A stretch of DNA of 64,000 nt from Pseudomonas sp. FeN3W (GCA_030263805.2 CP136010.1:2309001-2373000); one strand, 5' to 3'. Shown: positions 34,030 through 43,369, numbered from the stretch's first letter. Translations and numbers: made by a program. Notes: a model not told the origin generated them from the letters alone.

Positions 34030-34342
34030 TGGCCTGTTTGCTAAGTCCAGTTGGTCAATTTCGCTGCCCATGGCCCGATATCGCGTCGCTGCTCCTTGCC
34101 TGAGCCCGGCTATGACTCGTCACAAAGCCTTCGCGGAGCAATATTCAGCCGAACTTGCCTCAACCAACTCACCGCACAGGCCACAAGGTTCGCGACAAGC
34201 TGCCGCACGATGTCGTCCGTTCGGCTACAAGCCGTGACAAATCATTCTTTGGGGTGATACCACTCGGCCAGCAGTCCGTTAGGCTCCAACGTGTTGCTGC
34301 CACGCACGCATAGCTTCTATAAAAATAAAAAGGAGCACGACA
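34030..34342. other. Gene-free stretch upstream of the 34343 gene
   Basis: 313 bases with no supported gene and no strong palindrome. The last 35 bases are AT-rich and contain AAAAATAA (34321-34328) directly before the AAGGAG ribosome site of the next gene, matching the AAnAAnAA pattern of Hfq/Crc-repressed leaders. Confidence 0.5.
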
Positions 34343-35086
34343 ATGGACCGTTTAACTCGCTTCTGGCTATTGCTGATACTCGTGATATCGCCCGGCTTTA
34401 CCGAGGCGGCCCCGCCCGAAAGCCCCTCTGCACTGCAGAACTTGCAGATCCACGCCAATCGCGCGACCAGCAGCCTGCTGCTCTACCGAGGCGAAGGTTT
34501 TCAGAAGGCGCACCTGTCGCGCCTGGAAGACGACATCCGTGCACTGAACGCCGCCCTGCTCAACGTCGCCAATCCCACCAGTGCCCTGCGCGAAAGTCAC
34601 CAGGCGCTTCAGGCTCGGCTGCGCGAAGGCGCTGGCTTCGGCTACGAGGAAGACGACATGCCCTGGGGCTGGCCGCTGGAGATGAGCAAGGCGCTGCGCG
34701 ACTTCCTCACCGCCGTTCGCGCGCAGCAAGGGGCGGACGCTCAAGCCGAATTGCCGGCCAAGGTTGAATACCTGGCCGTTCAATACCTCAGCCGCGCCTA
34801 TATCGGCTCGTTCGAGATCGCCCGCGAACAGCCGGACACCTATCTCGGACAGGACGAGCGCCACCTGGTACCGGCGATCGACGCTCAGCTGGCCGAACTG
34901 GATGGCAAGCGCGATCCGGCGCTGGCCAAACTCAAGACCCGCTGGGATTTCCTCAAGGTGGCGCTGGCAGACATGAACAGCGGCAGCAACAACTTCACCA
35001 CCGCCTCAGGTCGGCCCTTCGCGCCAATCATGGTCGACCGCCATGCGCGCAGCCTCAGCGATCAGTGGATGGCGGCCAAGCCTTGA
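34343..35086 (+). CDS. Periplasmic protein of unknown function
   Basis: A 247-residue protein I do not recognise. Residues 1-22 form a signal peptide (hydrophobic FWLLLILVISPGF, cleavage plausible after TEA or AAP). The mature part is alpha-helical, with two similar-looking helical halves and no cysteine. Clear ribosome site AAGGAG. It lies between a PLD lipoprotein and a convergent Mpo1-like gene. The A-rich leader suggests control by Crc/Hfq, which would fit a nutritional or surface role, but nothing points to a specific function. Confidence 0.75.
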   Translation: MDRLTRFWLLLILVISPGFTEAAPPESPSALQNLQIHANRATSSLLLYRGEGFQKAHLSRLEDDIRALNAALLNVANPTSALRESHQALQARLREGAGFGYEEDDMPWGWPLEMSKALRDFLTAVRAQQGADAQAELPAKVEYLAVQYLSRAYIGSFEIAREQPDTYLGQDERHLVPAIDAQLAELDGKRDPALAKLKTRWDFLKVALADMNSGSNNFTTASGRPFAPIMVDRHARSLSDQWMAAKP

Positions 35087-35088
35087 CA

Positions 35089-35613
35089 TCAACCGTGGGC
35101 GGCTGAGTCGCGCAGCCGCACAGGACCGACCCGTGCCTCGATGGCGAGGCGCAACGGTTCACGCAGACCGAGCATGAAACCAAGCTCGGCAGCGACGAAC
35201 AGCGGCCCGATGATCAGCCCGGTGAGATCATCGACGAACGCCGGCTTGCGTCCCTCGAAATAATGCCCGATGAACTGGATGATCCAGCCGAGCGCGAACA
35301 ATCCCACCCCAACGCCCAGCCACAGCGCCATCGTCGCGCCGGCCAGAACTGCGCCCAGCCATACGCAGAGCAGCAGCACGGCGCTCATCAGCAAGCCGTA
35401 ACGCAGATCGAGACGAAGGTAGAAAACCGCAGCGGCGAGCGACACCAGCGCCGCCGGGCTCAGCCACAACCCGGCCCATACGATGCCCGGCCGCGACAGC
35501 AGGATCGCCACCGCCAGCACGATCAGCGGAATGCCGATGAAATGGGTGAGCAGGTTGCGCGGATCGCGATGATAGGCCGCGTACTGCGTCAGGTGATCGG
35601 TGAGGGTCTTCAT
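35089..35613 (-). CDS. Mpo1-like / DUF962 membrane protein
   Basis: A 174-residue inner-membrane protein of the DUF962 (YGL010w/Mpo1) family. The yeast member is an Fe-dependent 2-hydroxy fatty acid dioxygenase. Conserved histidines are present in AAYHRDPRNLLTHFIGIPL (near residues 15 and 24) and IIQFIGHYFEGRKPAF. Four membrane segments are predicted. Start taken at MKTLTDHL; an ATG three codons earlier is also possible. It ends two bases from the convergent neighbour. Bacterial function is not established. Confidence 0.85.
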   Translation of the reverse strand: MKTLTDHLTQYAAYHRDPRNLLTHFIGIPLIVLAVAILLSRPGIVWAGLWLSPAALVSLAAAVFYLRLDLRYGLLMSAVLLLCVWLGAVLAGATMALWLGVGVGLFALGWIIQFIGHYFEGRKPAFVDDLTGLIIGPLFVAAELGFMLGLREPLRLAIEARVGPVRLRDSAAHG

Positions 35614-35716
35614 TGGCGGCATCTCCGGAAGTCGCGTCTGGCCAAGCTTAGCCGGTCGCTGCGACTGCAGCGTCGCCAGAAACAGGGCGATCGCGCCAAC
35701 ATCGGTGGCTGCCGGG

Positions 35717-37282
35717 CTACTGCTCGGGACGATAGCCCAGCCGCAGACCACCCCAGTGGCGCCCACCGACCATGATCGGCACGGACAGGTCGTGCATCAG
35801 TTCCCCGGTATCGCGGCTGTAGGTCTGCAACAGCAGACGGCGCTGATGGCTGCCGCAGCGCCCGCCGGTGCGATCGTTGAACAGGCGCTTGCTACGGCTC
35901 TTGAGGCGGTCGATTTCCGGGTTGCCCACCGGTGGCTGGCTGAACGCGCGGTTGTGGGTCGGCACGTAGCCTTCCGGCGTCGTGGCGATGGCATACACCA
36001 GCGCCGAATGTTTCTGCAGCAACGGCTCCTGAATAGCCGGCAGGACCTCGTCGGCATAGCGGTCGAAGCGTGTCTGATACTTCACCGGATCGGTGTTGGC
36101 CTGCGCCCGATAGTTGCGGTCGAAGAGGTCATCGAGACTGACCCGACCAGCCTGGATATCGGCTTCGAAACGCGCACCGATGGCCGCTGCCCCCTGGCGC
36201 GCCAAGTCGAACATGGCCTGGTGATAATCGTCGAGCTGGACTTCGGCCAGTTGCTCGCTGGCGCTCTCGGCCTGCGCTACCAGACGTTCCGCCGCCAGCT
36301 CGAGCTGGCGGGTCTGCTCCTCGCTGTCCAGGGCATCGGTACGCAGCTGATCGAGGGCACCGAACTGGCCGGTCAGGCGCTGATGGTTGTCGGCGGTGCC
36401 GGTGGTGATCTGCTCGACCTGGCTTTCGACGCTGCCGGCCAGTTCGGCGATGCCGCTGAGCTGCTCACCGGTGCTGGCGATCTGCTCGGCCGCGGCGTCC
36501 AGCTCGTTGCCCTGGCGCTGGATGTAACTGACCACCGCTTCGCTCTGCTCGCGGATGTCGGCCACCATGCGACCGACCTCCTCGGTGGCACTGGAGGTGC
36601 GCGCCGCCAGGCTGCGCACCTCGTCGGCGACCACGGCAAAGCCGCGGCCGGCTTCACCGGCACGGGCGGCCTCGATGGCTGCGTTGAGGGCCAGCAGGTT
36701 GGTCTGGCTGGCGATGGACTGGATCACGTCGGTAATGCGGCGGATTTCCTCGGTCCGCACCGAGAGCCCGTCAATCAGCTCACGGCTGGCGTGGGTCTGG
36801 GCACTGAGCTGTTGCATGCGTTCGATGGCACGCTGCAGTTCGGCTTGCCCGGTGTCGCTGCGCTCGCGCACGGCTTGCGCGGCATCCAGCGTGTGCCGGG
36901 CCCGCTCGGCGCTGTCCTGCTCGGTGGCGGCGATGGCCTGGGCGCCATTGGCGATTTCGCTGACTGCCTGCAGCTGCGATTTCAAGCGAATGGCCAGCTG
37001 CTCGGCGCTGAAAGCGACCTGAGCAGCAGACAGGGCGTTGTGGCAGGTATTGCGCGAGAGATTCTTGGTCAGCTCGGCGAAGCTCTGCGGCGCCTCGTCG
37101 ACAGCCGTGGCGCCGCCGGCCGCCGCACCCCACGAGGTGAACCAGGGCCAAAGCGCCGCCACCATCAGCAGCGCAGCGGTCACTGGCAAGGGCGGTGCCA
37201 GCCAATAATGCACGAGCAGCACACCGATGATCAGCACGGCATGGAACGCGGCGGCCTTGGAGTGGCGGTAGGCGGGGCTCAT
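35717..37282 (-). CDS. Methyl-accepting chemotaxis protein with C-terminal sensor-like domain
   Basis: A 521-residue chemoreceptor. Two closely spaced membrane segments near residues 13-48 leave almost no periplasmic domain. The signalling hairpin is at about 180-235 (IASQTNLLALNAAIEAARAGE). After the coiled coil a C-terminal segment (350-521) looks like a PAS/Cache-type sensor (YVPTHNRAFSQPP, HDLSVPIMVGGRHWGGLRLGY). This layout, as in P. aeruginosa CttP-like receptors, senses intracellular or membrane-linked cues. No C-terminal CheR/CheB docking pentapeptide. A FliA-type promoter lies upstream. Confidence 0.9.
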   Translation of the reverse strand: MSPAYRHSKAAAFHAVLIIGVLLVHYWLAPPLPVTAALLMVAALWPWFTSWGAAAGGATAVDEAPQSFAELTKNLSRNTCHNALSAAQVAFSAEQLAIRLKSQLQAVSEIANGAQAIAATEQDSAERARHTLDAAQAVRERSDTGQAELQRAIERMQQLSAQTHASRELIDGLSVRTEEIRRITDVIQSIASQTNLLALNAAIEAARAGEAGRGFAVVADEVRSLAARTSSATEEVGRMVADIREQSEAVVSYIQRQGNELDAAAEQIASTGEQLSGIAELAGSVESQVEQITTGTADNHQRLTGQFGALDQLRTDALDSEEQTRQLELAAERLVAQAESASEQLAEVQLDDYHQAMFDLARQGAAAIGARFEADIQAGRVSLDDLFDRNYRAQANTDPVKYQTRFDRYADEVLPAIQEPLLQKHSALVYAIATTPEGYVPTHNRAFSQPPVGNPEIDRLKSRSKRLFNDRTGGRCGSHQRRLLLQTYSRDTGELMHDLSVPIMVGGRHWGGLRLGYRPEQ

Positions 37283-37393
37283 GGACGGCCTCTTGTGCTT
37301 TGTCGGATCGATCCGACGTTGTACCCATACCCTCCAATAAAGAACAGTAGTGCCTTAGTAGCAACGTGCCGTCATCGGAGGCTTACTCCAGTC

Positions 37394-37420
37394 TTAACGG
37401 CCGCACCCGCGCAAACTGAA
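37394..37420 (-). promoter_or_regulatory. Probable FliA (sigma-28) promoter of the chemoreceptor gene
   Basis: On the minus strand: TTCAGTTT, an 11-base spacer, GCCGTTAA. Against TAAAGTTT-N11-GCCGATAA this is 6/8 and 7/8 matches with exact spacing, about 110 bases before the ATG. Agrees with flagellar-regulon control of a chemoreceptor. Confidence 0.65.
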
Positions 37421-37454
37421 GCGATAGACCTCCTTCTCCAAGCGCCGTCGGTCG

Positions 37455-38978
37455 TCAGCCAGCGACTGGACGATCAGGCGCGGTCAGCGGCAGGGACAGC
37501 TGCACGCGCCGACGCAACCACGGGCTGGGGCGATAGCGCGCCTCGCCGCCATAGCAGCCCTGCATGGCCTGAAGGATGGCGAGAATTCGCCCCGCGCCGT
37601 AGTGCTCGGCAAAGCCCAGTGGCCCTTTCGGATAGCCCAGCGCCAGGGTGATCGCGCGGTCGAGCGTCTGCGCATCGGCAATACCCTTCTGCGCAATCTC
37701 ACAACCGAGATTGACGATGCTCGCCACCACCCGCTGACTGACGAAACCGGGCGAGTCGTTGATCACCTCCACCGGTACGCCATCGTGACTCAGGGCCTGT
37801 CGCGCCTGTGCTTCGAGCGCGGGGTCGAGCGCCGGTTGGCGCATCAGTACCCGGCGCCGGTCGAAGTCGGCGAACAGGTCGAAGGCGATACTGCGCGTGG
37901 CGGGCAGATTCAGCCTGGCGATCATCGTGGCGGCATCCTCACCCAGCGGGGTGATCAGGCAGATGGCGCGCTCCGATGGCCTCTCGCCGGTTTCCAGCTG
38001 CGTACCGGCCTCGCGTAACAACGCCGCCAGCTGGCCACGCAATTCGGCATCCTGACTGTCCAGCCAGAACGGGCGCTCGACGACTACCGGCGGCAATTTT
38101 GGCTCCGGCGTGCGGATCTGCTGGCCGTTCTCGTAGCGGTAGTAACCCTGCCCGGTCTTGCGTCCGAGCAACCCCGCGGCGACCCGCTGCGCCGCCTGGT
38201 AGGACGGTGTATAGCGCGGGTCCTGATAGAACTGCTGGTACACCGACTCCATCACCGCATGGGAAATATCCAGCCCGGTGAGATCGAACAGCTCGAACGG
38301 CCCCATGCGAAAGCCCGGGCCGTCGCGCAGAATGCGATCGATCTGCTCGGCATCGGCGATACCCTCGGCAAGGATGCGCTGCGCCTCGGTGCTATAGGCG
38401 CGACCGGCATGGTTGACCAGAAAGCCGGGAGTATCCGGCGTGATCGCCGGAAAATGCCCAGCCTCTTCGGCCAGCTTGACCAGTCGCTCGATGTTCTGCG
38501 GATCGCTGCGCTCACCGCGCACCACTTCCACCAGCTTCATCAGCGGCACCGGATTGAAGAAGTGAAAACCCGCCACCCGCTCCGGGTGCTGGCAGGCCGC
38601 GGCGATGCGCGTGACGGAAAGCGACGAGGTGTTGGTCGCCAGCACCGCGTCCTCGGCGAGCAGCGACTCCAGCTCGAGGCAGAGCGCCTGCTTGGCCTCG
38701 AGATTCTCGACGATCGCCTCGATCACCAGATCGCAGCCGGACAGATCGGCCAGCGCGGGTGCCGCCTGCATGCGCGCCAGCGTGGCGTCGAGCTCGGCGA
38801 CGCTCAGCCGCCCCTTGGCCACGCCGCGCTCGAGCAGCTCGCGGTTGAAGCGCAGCGCCTCGCTGATCGACTCGCTGCGTGCATCATGCAACCACACCTG
38901 CTTGCCGGCGCCGGCGAACAATTGCGCGATCCCGCGGCCCATGGCGCCCGCGCCGACGATGCCGATACGCTCAAACAT
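37455..38978 (-). CDS. 3-hydroxyacyl-CoA dehydrogenase (PaaH-like)
   Basis: A 507-residue NAD-dependent 3-hydroxyacyl-CoA dehydrogenase. The N-terminal Rossmann fold begins IGIVGAGAMGRGIAQ; a 3HCDH C-domain (about 185-290) is followed by a second, partial 3HCDH domain (about 410-495), the layout of PaaH/PaaC of phenylacetate degradation. No other paa genes are nearby, so substrate may be a general short-chain acyl-CoA. Start at 38978 has GAGGAGG upstream. It is divergent from a hotdog thioesterase gene, compatible with an acyl-CoA role. Confidence 0.9.
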   Translation of the reverse strand: MFERIGIVGAGAMGRGIAQLFAGAGKQVWLHDARSESISEALRFNRELLERGVAKGRLSVAELDATLARMQAAPALADLSGCDLVIEAIVENLEAKQALCLELESLLAEDAVLATNTSSLSVTRIAAACQHPERVAGFHFFNPVPLMKLVEVVRGERSDPQNIERLVKLAEEAGHFPAITPDTPGFLVNHAGRAYSTEAQRILAEGIADAEQIDRILRDGPGFRMGPFELFDLTGLDISHAVMESVYQQFYQDPRYTPSYQAAQRVAAGLLGRKTGQGYYRYENGQQIRTPEPKLPPVVVERPFWLDSQDAELRGQLAALLREAGTQLETGERPSERAICLITPLGEDAATMIARLNLPATRSIAFDLFADFDRRRVLMRQPALDPALEAQARQALSHDGVPVEVINDSPGFVSQRVVASIVNLGCEIAQKGIADAQTLDRAITLALGYPKGPLGFAEHYGAGRILAILQAMQGCYGGEARYRPSPWLRRRVQLSLPLTAPDRPVAG

Positions 38979-39096
38979 GCAAACCTCCTCACGAGCAATG
39001 TGAAATTTCGCAGTGCGGAACAAGATTCCATCGAATTGACCCTGAGCGTAAAGACTGCCAATCTCCAGTGCAAGTCAGCAGCCGAACCGCTCGTTC

Positions 39097-39540
39097 ATGT
39101 CCGATCAGTCCTATCCTGCCGCCACACTGCAACAGGTCGAAAGCTCGTTGACCGGGTTCTTCCGGGACCTGGGTTGCCAGCTCAAGGAGTACGGCCCGCA
39201 GCGCGTGGTGGTCGAACTGCTGTTGTTGCCGCGTCACCTGAACAACGCCAGCAACCTGCACGGCGGCGTCACGGCGACCCTGCTGGACGTGGCGATGGGG
39301 CTCTGCGGAACCTGGGTCGAACAGCCGGAACAGCGCCGCGTGGCGACCACGCTGTCGATGAACGTGAACTTCAGCGCACCGGCGCCAGTGGGCAGCCGCA
39401 TCCGTGCGATCGCTGTCTGCCGCTCCGCCGGGCACAAGGTGTTCATGGCCAGCTGCGACCTGCTGGACGAAAAGGACCAGTTGCTGGTCTTCGGCGAAGG
39501 CGTATACAAGCGCGGCAAACTGCGTAGCGAGCTGCCCTGA
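39097..39540 (+). CDS. PaaI-type hotdog thioesterase
   Basis: A 147-residue single hotdog domain with the active-site pattern NLHGGVTATLLDVAMGLC (about 51-68) and ATTLSMNVNFSAPAPVGSRI, typical of PaaI-family acyl-CoA thioesterases. It is divergent from the 3-hydroxyacyl-CoA dehydrogenase gene and three bases upstream of a polytopic membrane protein gene, so the two are probably co-transcribed. Confidence 0.88.
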   Translation: MSDQSYPAATLQQVESSLTGFFRDLGCQLKEYGPQRVVVELLLLPRHLNNASNLHGGVTATLLDVAMGLCGTWVEQPEQRRVATTLSMNVNFSAPAPVGSRIRAIAVCRSAGHKVFMASCDLLDEKDQLLVFGEGVYKRGKLRSELP

Positions 39541-39543
39541 GCG

Positions 39544-40887
39544 ATGCTTGCCCTGCTCCCGCTGGCGCTCGTTTGCGAGCTGTTCGCGCTGGTCACGCGC
39601 CTGCAGTTGCCGAGCGTGATCAGTGGTGCGCTGTTGGTGCTGTTCTTCGCCTGGCGCTGGCGCTCGCTGATGCCCTACCCGCGCCGGCTCGGAGTGGTCA
39701 CCCTGGGGCTGTTCGGCTACTGGGTATTGTTCAACGAGCCTGACTGGCGGCAGGCCCAGCGGATGCTCGGCGCCGCGGCCTACTATGGCGCGTTCATCGG
39801 CGCGCTCGGGCTTGCCCATTGCGCGGTCAAGCGGATGCCGCAACTTGGCGAGCTGCATCGATTGCTGTTACGGCAACCGGGTGCCAGCCTCTACCCGAGC
39901 TATCTGTTCAGCACCTTTGCGATCAGCTCGGTGCTGAGCTTCGGCATGCTCAATCTGGTCTGCGGTTCACTGGAGCGCTATCTGGATCGGCAGTCGTACA
40001 GTCCGACCCAGCGCCGCGAGGGCGCCAGGGGCGTGATGGTGACGGCCCTGCGCGGCTTCGCTCTGGTGCCCTTGCTGGCACCGACCAGCGTGGCAGTAGC
40101 GATCCTCACCCGCGAGTTGCCGGGACTGAGCTGGAGCGCCCTGCTGCCATTCGGCCTGCTCTGCGGCGCCATCCTGCTGTTGGTGGGTTGGCCGATGGAA
40201 AACCACCGTCTGCGGCAATTGCGGGAAACCGATGCCCCGGCAAGTGGCTCGAGCACTACCGGGCCGGCAAATGGGCTGCGCAACCTGCTGTACGGCAGCT
40301 TGCTCGGCATCCTGCTGATCGCGCTGCTGGCCAGCCTGACCCCACTCTCGGCGACCCAGGCCGCCATGCTGCTGGTGCCGCTCGCGGTAGTCGGGCTGCT
40401 GCTGTATCAGGGCGGCTCGCCGACAACGGTCTATGCCGAGGTACGCGACACCCTGGCCGGCATGCGCAACGAAACCTTCATCTTCGCCTGCTCGGCACTG
40501 CTCGGTGGCCTCACGGCTGTGCTGATCCCGGTCGAGAGACTCGCCAGCCACTTCAGCAGCACGCCGTTGGCGCTGTTCGGTCTCGGCAGTGCCGGCATGC
40601 TGGCGATCATCGCCCTGGCCCTGCTCGGTGTCGCGCCGATCATCTCCCTGAGCCTGTGCGCCGCACTGCTCGCGCAGCTGGCCGGACACGGCGTGGCGAT
40701 CATGCAGCCGGCAGTGGCGCTGCTGATCGGTTTTTCGCTGGCCATGCTGCTCTCGCCCTATGGCCCCTCGGCGCTAATGCTGGCGCGCCACGCGCAATTG
40801 TCGCCGTGGCGCATCGCCTTCGGCTGGAACGGCCGCTTCGTGCTGCTGGTGCTCGGCCCGCTGTTGCTGGTGCCGCTGCTGGCGTAG
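39544..40887 (+). CDS. Polytopic membrane protein, transporter-like
   Basis: A 447-residue protein with about 11-12 hydrophobic segments across its whole length. I do not recognise a family with certainty; the repeated two-half appearance and the helix-breaking APTSVAVAILTRELPG and LSPYGPSALML segments recall ion-transporter-superfamily or DUF401-type permeases. Only a short hydrophilic loop (about 218-240) interrupts the membrane part. It follows the thioesterase gene directly and converges on radC three bases away. Substrate unknown. Confidence 0.75.
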   Translation: MLALLPLALVCELFALVTRLQLPSVISGALLVLFFAWRWRSLMPYPRRLGVVTLGLFGYWVLFNEPDWRQAQRMLGAAAYYGAFIGALGLAHCAVKRMPQLGELHRLLLRQPGASLYPSYLFSTFAISSVLSFGMLNLVCGSLERYLDRQSYSPTQRREGARGVMVTALRGFALVPLLAPTSVAVAILTRELPGLSWSALLPFGLLCGAILLLVGWPMENHRLRQLRETDAPASGSSTTGPANGLRNLLYGSLLGILLIALLASLTPLSATQAAMLLVPLAVVGLLLYQGGSPTTVYAEVRDTLAGMRNETFIFACSALLGGLTAVLIPVERLASHFSSTPLALFGLGSAGMLAIIALALLGVAPIISLSLCAALLAQLAGHGVAIMQPAVALLIGFSLAMLLSPYGPSALMLARHAQLSPWRIAFGWNGRFVLLVLGPLLLVPLLA

Positions 40888-40890
40888 CGT

Positions 40891-41565
40891 TCACATCCAG
40901 CCGTATTCGGCCATCGACAGCGGCTCGCCGTCACCGACGATGAAGTGATCGAGCACCCGCACATCGATCAGTGCCAGCGCTTCTTTCAGCCGCTGGGTCA
41001 GCTGACGATCCGCCTGACTTGGCTCGGCGACGCCGGACGGGTGATTGTGGGTGAGGATGACCGCCGCCGCATTCTGCGCCAGGGCGCGTTTGACCACCTG
41101 CCGCGGGTAAACGCTGGCGCCATCGATGGTGCCGTGGAACAACACCTCGAAGGCCAGCACGCGATGCTTGGAGTCGAGAAACAGACAGCCGAACAGTTCG
41201 TGCGGCTCATGCCGCAGCCGCGCCTTGAGGTAGTCGCGCACCGCCTGCGGCGACTCCAGCGCCGAATCCCGGCGCAGCCGCTCGGCCAGATGCCGGCGGC
41301 CCATCTCCAGCACTGCCTGCAGCTGGGTAAACTTCGCCGGCCCCAGGCCCAGGTGTGCACTGAATTGATCGAGCTCCGCCTCCAGCAATGCGCGCAGGCT
41401 GCCGAACTCGGCGAGCAGATGGCGAGCCAGATCCACCGCACTTTTGCCGGCGACCCCGGTACGCAGAAATATCGCCAGCAATTCGGCGTCGGAAAGCGCA
41501 GCGGCGCCCTGTTCGAGTAGCTTTTCCCGCGGCCGCTCCGCCGCCGGCCAGTCACGTATGCTCAT
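40891..41565 (-). CDS. radC: RadC family JAMM protein
   Basis: A 224-residue protein: helix-hairpin-helix region (about 20-90) and a JAB/MPN+ (JAMM) metalloprotease-like domain with HNHPSGVAEPSQAD, metal ligands His173, His175 and Asp186. The historic DNA-repair role in E. coli was retracted, and the biochemical function remains open. GGGAGAGGAC precedes the ATG. Divergent from coaBC, as in most Pseudomonas. Confidence 0.94.
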   Translation of the reverse strand: MSIRDWPAAERPREKLLEQGAAALSDAELLAIFLRTGVAGKSAVDLARHLLAEFGSLRALLEAELDQFSAHLGLGPAKFTQLQAVLEMGRRHLAERLRRDSALESPQAVRDYLKARLRHEPHELFGCLFLDSKHRVLAFEVLFHGTIDGASVYPRQVVKRALAQNAAAVILTHNHPSGVAEPSQADRQLTQRLKEALALIDVRVLDHFIVGDGEPLSMAEYGWM

Positions 41566-41703
41566 GTCCTCTCCCTGTCGAGCAAGCCCACTTTTCCGCT
41601 GTGGGCGCTGTGCTATCTTAGCCCGTCATTTTTCCGGGGTATCGGGCGTGTTCTGACCTGGTTCTCACTCCGGAGAGTCCCTAAGAGATAACAAGGCAGG
41701 CCT

Positions 41704-42912
41704 ATGCAGCGGCTGTATCGTAAACGCATCGTCCTGGGCGTCGGCGGCGGCATCGCCGCCTACAAGAGCGCCGAACTGGTCCGCCGCCTGCGCGACCACG
41801 GCGCCGAAGTCCGGGTGGTGATGACCCAGGGCGGTCGTGAATTCATCACGCCTCTCACCCTGCAGGCGCTCTCCGGCCATCCGGTTCATCTGGACCTGCT
41901 TGACCCCGCCGCCGAAGCGGCGATGGGCCACATCGAACTGGCACGCTGGGCAGACCTGGTATTGATCGCGCCGGCCACCGCCGACCTCATGGCCCGCCTG
42001 GCTCAGGGCGTCGCCAATGATCTGCTGACCACCGTGGTGCTGGCGACCAATGCCCCGGTCGCCCTGGCACCGGCCATGAACCAGGCCATGTGGGCCGACC
42101 CGGCCACCCAGGCCAATCGCGAATTGCTGCTGGAACGTGGCATTCGTCTGTTCGGCCCCGGTTCCGGCAGCCAGGCCTGCGGCGACGTCGGCATGGGCCG
42201 CATGCTCGAGGCCGACGAACTGGCCCAGGCCGCCGCGGACTGCTTCGCGACCGGCCTGCTGACGGGCAAGCATCTGCTGATCACCGCAGGTCCGACCCAG
42301 GAAAACATCGATCCGGTTCGCTACATCACCAACCACAGCTCCGGCAAGATGGGCTTCGCCTTGGCCGAGGCGGCCGCCGAAGCTGGCGCGCGGGTCACGC
42401 TGGTGACCGGCCCGGTATTCCTGCCGACGCCCGATCGCGTACAGCGCATCGACGTGGTCAGCGCCCGCGACATGCTCGCCGCATGCGAAGCGGCGATGCC
42501 CTGCGACATTCTCGTCGCCGCAGCAGCGGTAGCCGACTACCGCCCGGAAGTGGTGGCACCGCACAAACTGAAGAAAGACCCCACGACCGGTGACGGCCTG
42601 CTGCTGCAGATGGTGCGCAACCCGGACATTCTCGCCACGCTGGCCAGCCGCGCGGACCGCCCGTTCTGCGTCGGTTTCGCCGCGGAGACCGAGAATCTGC
42701 TGGAGTACGCCACACGCAAGCTGCGCGACAAGAATCTCGACCTGATCGTCGCCAATGACGTCGCCAACCCCAGCATCGGCTTCAACAGCGAAGACAACGC
42801 CGTCAGCGTGATCGACCGCCAGCAACACGAAACCCGTTTCGGCCAGGCCAGCAAGGGACATATCGCCCGCGCGCTGGTGGCCTTCATCGCCGACCGCTAC
42901 AAAGAGTCCTGA
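41704..42912 (+). CDS. coaBC: Bifunctional phosphopantothenoylcysteine decarboxylase/synthetase
   Basis: Two steps of coenzyme A synthesis. The 402-residue protein has the FMN-dependent CoaC domain at 1-185 (active His in GHIELARWADL near 79; Cys in SGSQACGDVGMGRM near 160) and the CTP-dependent CoaB domain at 190-402 (NHSSGKMG near 215 and the KLKKDP segment near 288). One base separates its stop from the dut start. Complete and typical. Confidence 0.97.
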   Translation: MQRLYRKRIVLGVGGGIAAYKSAELVRRLRDHGAEVRVVMTQGGREFITPLTLQALSGHPVHLDLLDPAAEAAMGHIELARWADLVLIAPATADLMARLAQGVANDLLTTVVLATNAPVALAPAMNQAMWADPATQANRELLLERGIRLFGPGSGSQACGDVGMGRMLEADELAQAAADCFATGLLTGKHLLITAGPTQENIDPVRYITNHSSGKMGFALAEAAAEAGARVTLVTGPVFLPTPDRVQRIDVVSARDMLAACEAAMPCDILVAAAAVADYRPEVVAPHKLKKDPTTGDGLLLQMVRNPDILATLASRADRPFCVGFAAETENLLEYATRKLRDKNLDLIVANDVANPSIGFNSEDNAVSVIDRQQHETRFGQASKGHIARALVAFIADRYKES

Positions 42913-42913
42913 C

Positions 42914-43369
42914 ATGCACGCACTTCAAGCCAAGATTCTCGACCCTCGCCTCGGCCAGGACTTCCCCCTTCCCGAGTATGCGACACCGGGCTCCGCCGGC
43001 CTTGACCTGCGCGCCATGCTGCAGAGCGACGCCGTGCTCGAACCGGGCCAGACGCTGCTGATTCCCACCGGCCTGGCCATCCACATCGCCGATCCGACCC
43101 TGGCCGCGCTGATCCTGCCGCGTTCGGGCCTGGGCCATAAGCACGGCATCGTGCTCGGCAACCTGGTCGGTCTGATCGACTCGGATTACCAGGGCGAGCT
43201 GATGGTGTCCTGCTGGAACCGCGGGCAGAGCGCCTTCACCATCGCCGTCGGCGAGCGCATCGCACAGCTGATGCTGGTACCGGTGGTACAGGCCCGCTTC
43301 GAACTGGTCGACAGCTTCGACAGCAGCGACCGCGGTGCTGGCGGCTTCGGCCACTCCGGCAGCCACTGA
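42914..43369 (+). CDS. dut: Deoxyuridine 5'-triphosphate nucleotidohydrolase
   Basis: Trimeric dUTPase that removes dUTP and supplies dUMP. All motifs are visible in 151 residues: AGLDLRA near 30, PRSGLGHKHG near 70, GNLVGLIDSDYQGEL near 82-96, and the flexible C-terminal arm RGAGGFGHSG that closes on the substrate. In an operon between coaBC and algC. Confidence 0.97.
   Translation: MHALQAKILDPRLGQDFPLPEYATPGSAGLDLRAMLQSDAVLEPGQTLLIPTGLAIHIADPTLAALILPRSGLGHKHGIVLGNLVGLIDSDYQGELMVSCWNRGQSAFTIAVGERIAQLMLVPVVQARFELVDSFDSSDRGAGGFGHSGSH

Noticed and set aside
37455..38978. Phenylacetate degradation cluster
   Set aside because: Only a PaaH-like dehydrogenase and a PaaI-type thioesterase are present; other paa genes are absent.
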